From positions 372,001-436,000 of the forward strand of contig NZ_JAQYUS010000001.1 in assembly GCF_030686865.1 (NCBI RefSeq): 64,000 nucleotides of DNA. Direction: 5' to 3'. Below, one piece after another: positions 61,547-64,000 of this stretch. The translations under genes were made by a program, and so were the position numbers. Position 1 is the first letter of the stretch, and every line of letters begins with the position of its first letter. The notes beneath the pieces are model-generated. The model was not told where the DNA came from and made no database searches. It saw nothing but the letters and a program-made list of their open reading frames with translations. The DNA is from Kaistella sp. SH40-3. Lineage in GTDB: Bacteria > Bacteroidota > Bacteroidia > Flavobacteriales > Weeksellaceae.

Positions 61547-62807
61547 TGAACTCTTTATTTGGTTGTTCTACTAAAATCTCGTGCATTAATTTACTAATTT
61601 CTTCGGCTTTCCAAGGATTATCGATGATGTATTTTGCAAAACGGTTCGTGATCTTCTGAATCATTTTATCAGAAAGTTGCATATCATCTACCTCAATATA
61701 TCGATGTTTTTTGTGAATTTTATGCATTTCATTTCGCTCCATATTCTTCAGCACTGCTTTGAAGTGATGAATATTTGGGGCGAGTTTTCTCTTCTTTTCC
61801 CATTCCAGAAAATCCTTGCTCATTTCTTTAATGATTTCCTCGGCCTTTGGAATTTCTTTTTGCCGCTGAGCCATGGTTTCGTTGATATGAAGAGACAACT
61901 GATCAACATCGACCAAACTTACATTTTCATTTTCCATTACATCTTTCGCCACATTATTTGGAATCGAGAGATCAATGACTAAAGTTTCTTTGCCATTAGG
62001 AAAATGCATTTTATTAATAATCGGATGCTGCGCTCCTGTTGCTACAATCAGAATATCTGTTTTCTCCAATTCTTCCTGAAAATTATCAAATTCAATATAA
62101 GGGATTTGATATTTTTCAGCAATTTTTTCGGCTTTATCAGCAGAACGGTTGGCGATTTTTACTTTTGGTTTATAAACATGTTTCACCAAATTCTCTACGG
62201 TATTTTGACCGATTTCCCCAACGCCAAGAAGCAAGATATTTTTATCCGAAATTTGGTTCTGATTTTTTAAGATATAATGAACTGCAGCATAAGAAACTGA
62301 GGCTGCTCCATTAGAAATACCCGTTTCATTTTTAATCCTTTTGGAAATCTGAATTGCAGAGTTAATGGCTCTTTCCAAAAAAGGGTTCGCGTTTTTCTTT
62401 TCTTTTCGAAATCTGTGATAGGCATTCTTAATCTGTCCAATGATTTCGAAGTCTCCAATTATTTGGCTTTCTAAACCTGCCGCTACACGAAAAAGATGAT
62501 TGAGTGCTTCCTCATGTTTTAGAATTTGAACATATTGCATGAAATCGGTAATGCTGACTCCAACTATTTTGCAATATAATTCCGCAATCAAAAGATAGTT
62601 TTGAGTGGTCGTATAAATTTCAGTTCTATTGCAAGTGGAAACCACGAAAGCATCACCCAAATTCATGTCGTGAATTTCGGTAACAAAATATTTTACATTC
62701 TCATCAAAAAAAGCAAATTTACCCCGTATTTCGGCATCAGCTTTTTCAAAACTGACACTAAGAACGGCAAAATTAGCGGTTTTATGAATGTTATTTTCCT
62801 TAATCAT
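61533..62807 (-). CDS. hemA: glutamyl-tRNA reductase
   Basis: 424 residues from ATG 62807; the longer frame to TTG 62819 falls inside a -7 element, so the shorter start is chosen. Reduces glutamyl-tRNA to glutamate-1-semialdehyde. Catalytic Cys59 in VVSTCNRTEIY, NADPH-binding LLLGVGEIGQN, and DLSIPNNVAKD. First gene of hemACDE; hemB, hemL and later steps are elsewhere. Divergent from mreB across 250 bases. Confidence 0.95.
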   Translation of the reverse strand: MIKENNIHKTANFAVLSVSFEKADAEIRGKFAFFDENVKYFVTEIHDMNLGDAFVVSTCNRTEIYTTTQNYLLIAELYCKIVGVSITDFMQYVQILKHEEALNHLFRVAAGLESQIIGDFEIIGQIKNAYHRFRKEKKNANPFLERAINSAIQISKRIKNETGISNGAASVSYAAVHYILKNQNQISDKNILLLGVGEIGQNTVENLVKHVYKPKVKIANRSADKAEKIAEKYQIPYIEFDNFQEELEKTDILIVATGAQHPIINKMHFPNGKETLVIDLSIPNNVAKDVMENENVSLVDVDQLSLHINETMAQRQKEIPKAEEIIKEMSKDFLEWEKKRKLAPNIHHFKAVLKNMERNEMHKIHKKHRYIEVDDMQLSDKMIQKITNRFAKYIIDNPWKAEEISKLMHEILVEQPNKEFNEKH

Positions 62808-62816
62808 GAGCAAACG

Positions 62817-62824
62817 CAAAATTA
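62817..62824 (-). promoter_or_regulatory. TAnnTTTG -7 promoter element for the hem operon
   Basis: On the minus strand this is TAATTTTG, followed by CG, nine bases before ATG 62807. It overlaps the alternative TTG start at 62819. A short 5' leader is predicted. Confidence 0.55.
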
Positions 62825-63026
62825 AGGTTTTAAATTGAATTGGTGAAGCATATTACATATGAAAATTATCAGTATAATCTATGAATTTTTCCCAATAAAT
62901 CCTAAATTTTTATTAAAAGTGAAATATTTTGGTAATTAAAATGTTATGATAGAATATTCTTTAAATTTTAATAAAATTTTAACCAAAATTACTACCGATG
63001 TAATTTTTAGAACGGTTCTAAATTTA

Positions 63027-63034
63027 TATCTTTG
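63027..63034 (+). promoter_or_regulatory. TAnnTTTG -7 promoter element for mreB
   Basis: TATCTTTG followed by TACAC, 25 bases before the mreB start. The rest of 62825-63026 is AT-rich with no further ORF or hairpin that I can support. Confidence 0.6.
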
Positions 63035-63059
63035 TACACTTTAAAAAATTAGCATAAAA

Positions 63060-64000
63060 ATGGGGTTATTTGATATGTTCACGCAGGATATTGCGATTGA
63101 CTTAGGAACAGCGAACACACTTATCATACACAATAATAAAATTGTAGTTGATCAACCCTCGATTGTAGCGATTGAGCGCTCAACGGGGAAACCAATTGCA
63201 GTTGGGGAGAAGGCAAAACACATGCAGGGGAAAACCCATGAAGACATCAAAACGATTAGACCTTTGAAAGATGGCGTAATTGCTGATTTTCATGCGTCTG
63301 AACATATGATAAAAGAGTTCATCAAACAAATTCCTGGCATCAAAGGGAAATTTTTTCAGCCGACTTTAAAAATTGTAATTTGTATTCCTTCAGGTATTAC
63401 TGAAGTTGAAAAAAGAGCAGTAAGAGATTCTGCACAAAAAGTAAACGCGAAAGAAGTTCGTTTGATTTATGAACCAATGGCTGCAGCAATTGGAGTTGGA
63501 ATCGATGTACAGAAACCAGAAGGAAACATGATCATCGACATAGGTGGTGGTACGACAGAAATTGCAGTTGTTGCTCTTGGAGGAATCGTTTGCGACAAAT
63601 CTGTAAAAATTGCCGGCGATGTATTTACCAATGATATTGCATATTACCTAAGAACGCATCATAATTTATACATTGGCGAAAGAACTGCAGAGAGAGTAAA
63701 AATCGAAGTAGGTTCTGCCATCGAAGATTTAGATGTAGATATTGAGGATATTCCAGTTCAAGGTCGTGATTTAATTACAGGTAAACCAAAAGAAATTATG
63801 GTGAACTACAAAGAAATCGCACGTGCTTTGGATAAATCAATTGTAAGAATCGAAGATGCAGTTATGGAAACCCTTTCTTTGACTCCACCAGAATTGGCGG
63901 CTGATATCTACAAAACAGGAATTTATCTTGCCGGTGGTGGCGCACTATTAAGAGGACTTGCAGACAGGCTTCACAAAAAAACTGGTCTTCCGGTTTTTGT
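63060..64000 (+). CDS. mreB: rod shape-determining protein MreB (partial)
   Basis: Starts at ATG 63060 and runs off the right edge after about 313 codons. Actin-like ATPase: phosphate-1 DLGTANTLI near residue 12, phosphate-2 DIGGGTTEIAVVALGGIV (about 161-178), and the GERTAERVKIEVGSA connecting segment. MreB filaments guide lateral wall synthesis. N-terminus MGLFDMFTQDIAIDLG fits the family. C-terminus lies outside the window. Confidence 0.97.
   Translation, partial: MGLFDMFTQDIAIDLGTANTLIIHNNKIVVDQPSIVAIERSTGKPIAVGEKAKHMQGKTHEDIKTIRPLKDGVIADFHASEHMIKEFIKQIPGIKGKFFQPTLKIVICIPSGITEVEKRAVRDSAQKVNAKEVRLIYEPMAAAIGVGIDVQKPEGNMIIDIGGGTTEIAVVALGGIVCDKSVKIAGDVFTNDIAYYLRTHHNLYIGERTAERVKIEVGSAIEDLDVDIEDIPVQGRDLITGKPKEIMVNYKEIARALDKSIVRIEDAVMETLSLTPPELAADIYKTGIYLAGGGALLRGLADRLHKKTGLPVF

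Noticed and set aside
1-64000. CRISPR array, insertion sequence, prophage, rRNA or tRNA genes
   Set aside because: No regularly spaced direct repeats, transposase or phage structural genes, and no rRNA or tRNA-like folds were seen on either strand.

Overview
The window reads as the chromosome of a low-GC member of the Bacteroidota, class Flavobacteriia, most likely the Chryseobacterium/Kaistella group (Weeksellaceae). The signs are: a recurrent TAnnTTTG -7 promoter element, weak or absent Shine-Dalgarno sequences, a divergent RNA polymerase omega subunit, a BamD - omega - CoaBC - DUF4835/PorD - RecN gene order, DUF5687 permeases, a Lys/Ala-rich tail on ribosomal protein bL21, and lipoboxes and TonB-dependent receptors of flavobacterial type. 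The genus is inference. Nearly all of the window is ordinary core chromosome. I see no prophage, insertion sequence, CRISPR array, rRNA or tRNA.

Layout. 1-6396 (mostly minus strand): an MBL/rhodanese persulfide dioxygenase-like protein cut by the window edge, a TauE/SafE exporter with a small lipoprotein, a GreA/B-like factor, then a probable copper-acquisition cassette (OprC/NosA-like TonB receptor, Met/His-rich lipoprotein, small Cys protein). 6528-12482 (plus): HerA/DUF853 ATPase, DnaQ-type exonuclease, a possible lysine attenuator leader with lysA, and three secreted paralogues with TonB-C-like domains. 12644-18058 (plus): miaB, a degraded DUF1016 gene with a palindromic repeat, a sigma-54 activator, lptE and an acidic repeat protein. 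18090-20537 (minus): DUF4126, rnpA, tcdA, TatD hydrolase. 20632-31835 (plus): TetR regulator, bamD, rpoZ, coaBC, porD-like, recN, a frameshifted small membrane gene, a DUF5687 ABC exporter, and an ECF sigma/anti-sigma/outer-membrane operon.

31918-36688: class II fumarase (minus), a WYL regulator and class I fumarase (plus), so two unrelated fumarases lie close together, followed by a small membrane protein. 36879-42908: TrkA/TrkH potassium uptake, pyrD, DUF445 and msrB. 42950-47517: a CPXCG zinc-ribbon protein, tryptophanase, DUF502, miaE, small membrane and acyltransferase genes. 47720-48432: rplU-rpmA. 48627-54181: thiL, thioesterase, flavoprotein, YkgJ, a KirBac-type channel and a group III truncated haemoglobin. 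54231-57718: AlkD-like protein, glutaminase, hflX and a META-domain lipoprotein. 57789-58789: DUF1905/YdeI protein and a GNAT enzyme. 58842-62807: a minus-strand haem operon hemA-hemC-hemD-hemE. mreB begins at 63060 and runs off the window.

The observations most worth following are the Lys-rich leader ORF plus terminator-like hairpin directly before lysA, the copper-type cassette, a 64-codon gene broken only by a T9 homopolymer, the DUF1016 remnant beside a dispersed repeat, and the paired fumarases. I found no convincing wholly novel system. Start sites were moved from the longest reading frame wherever that frame began inside a -7 promoter element or at TTG with an ATG just downstream.
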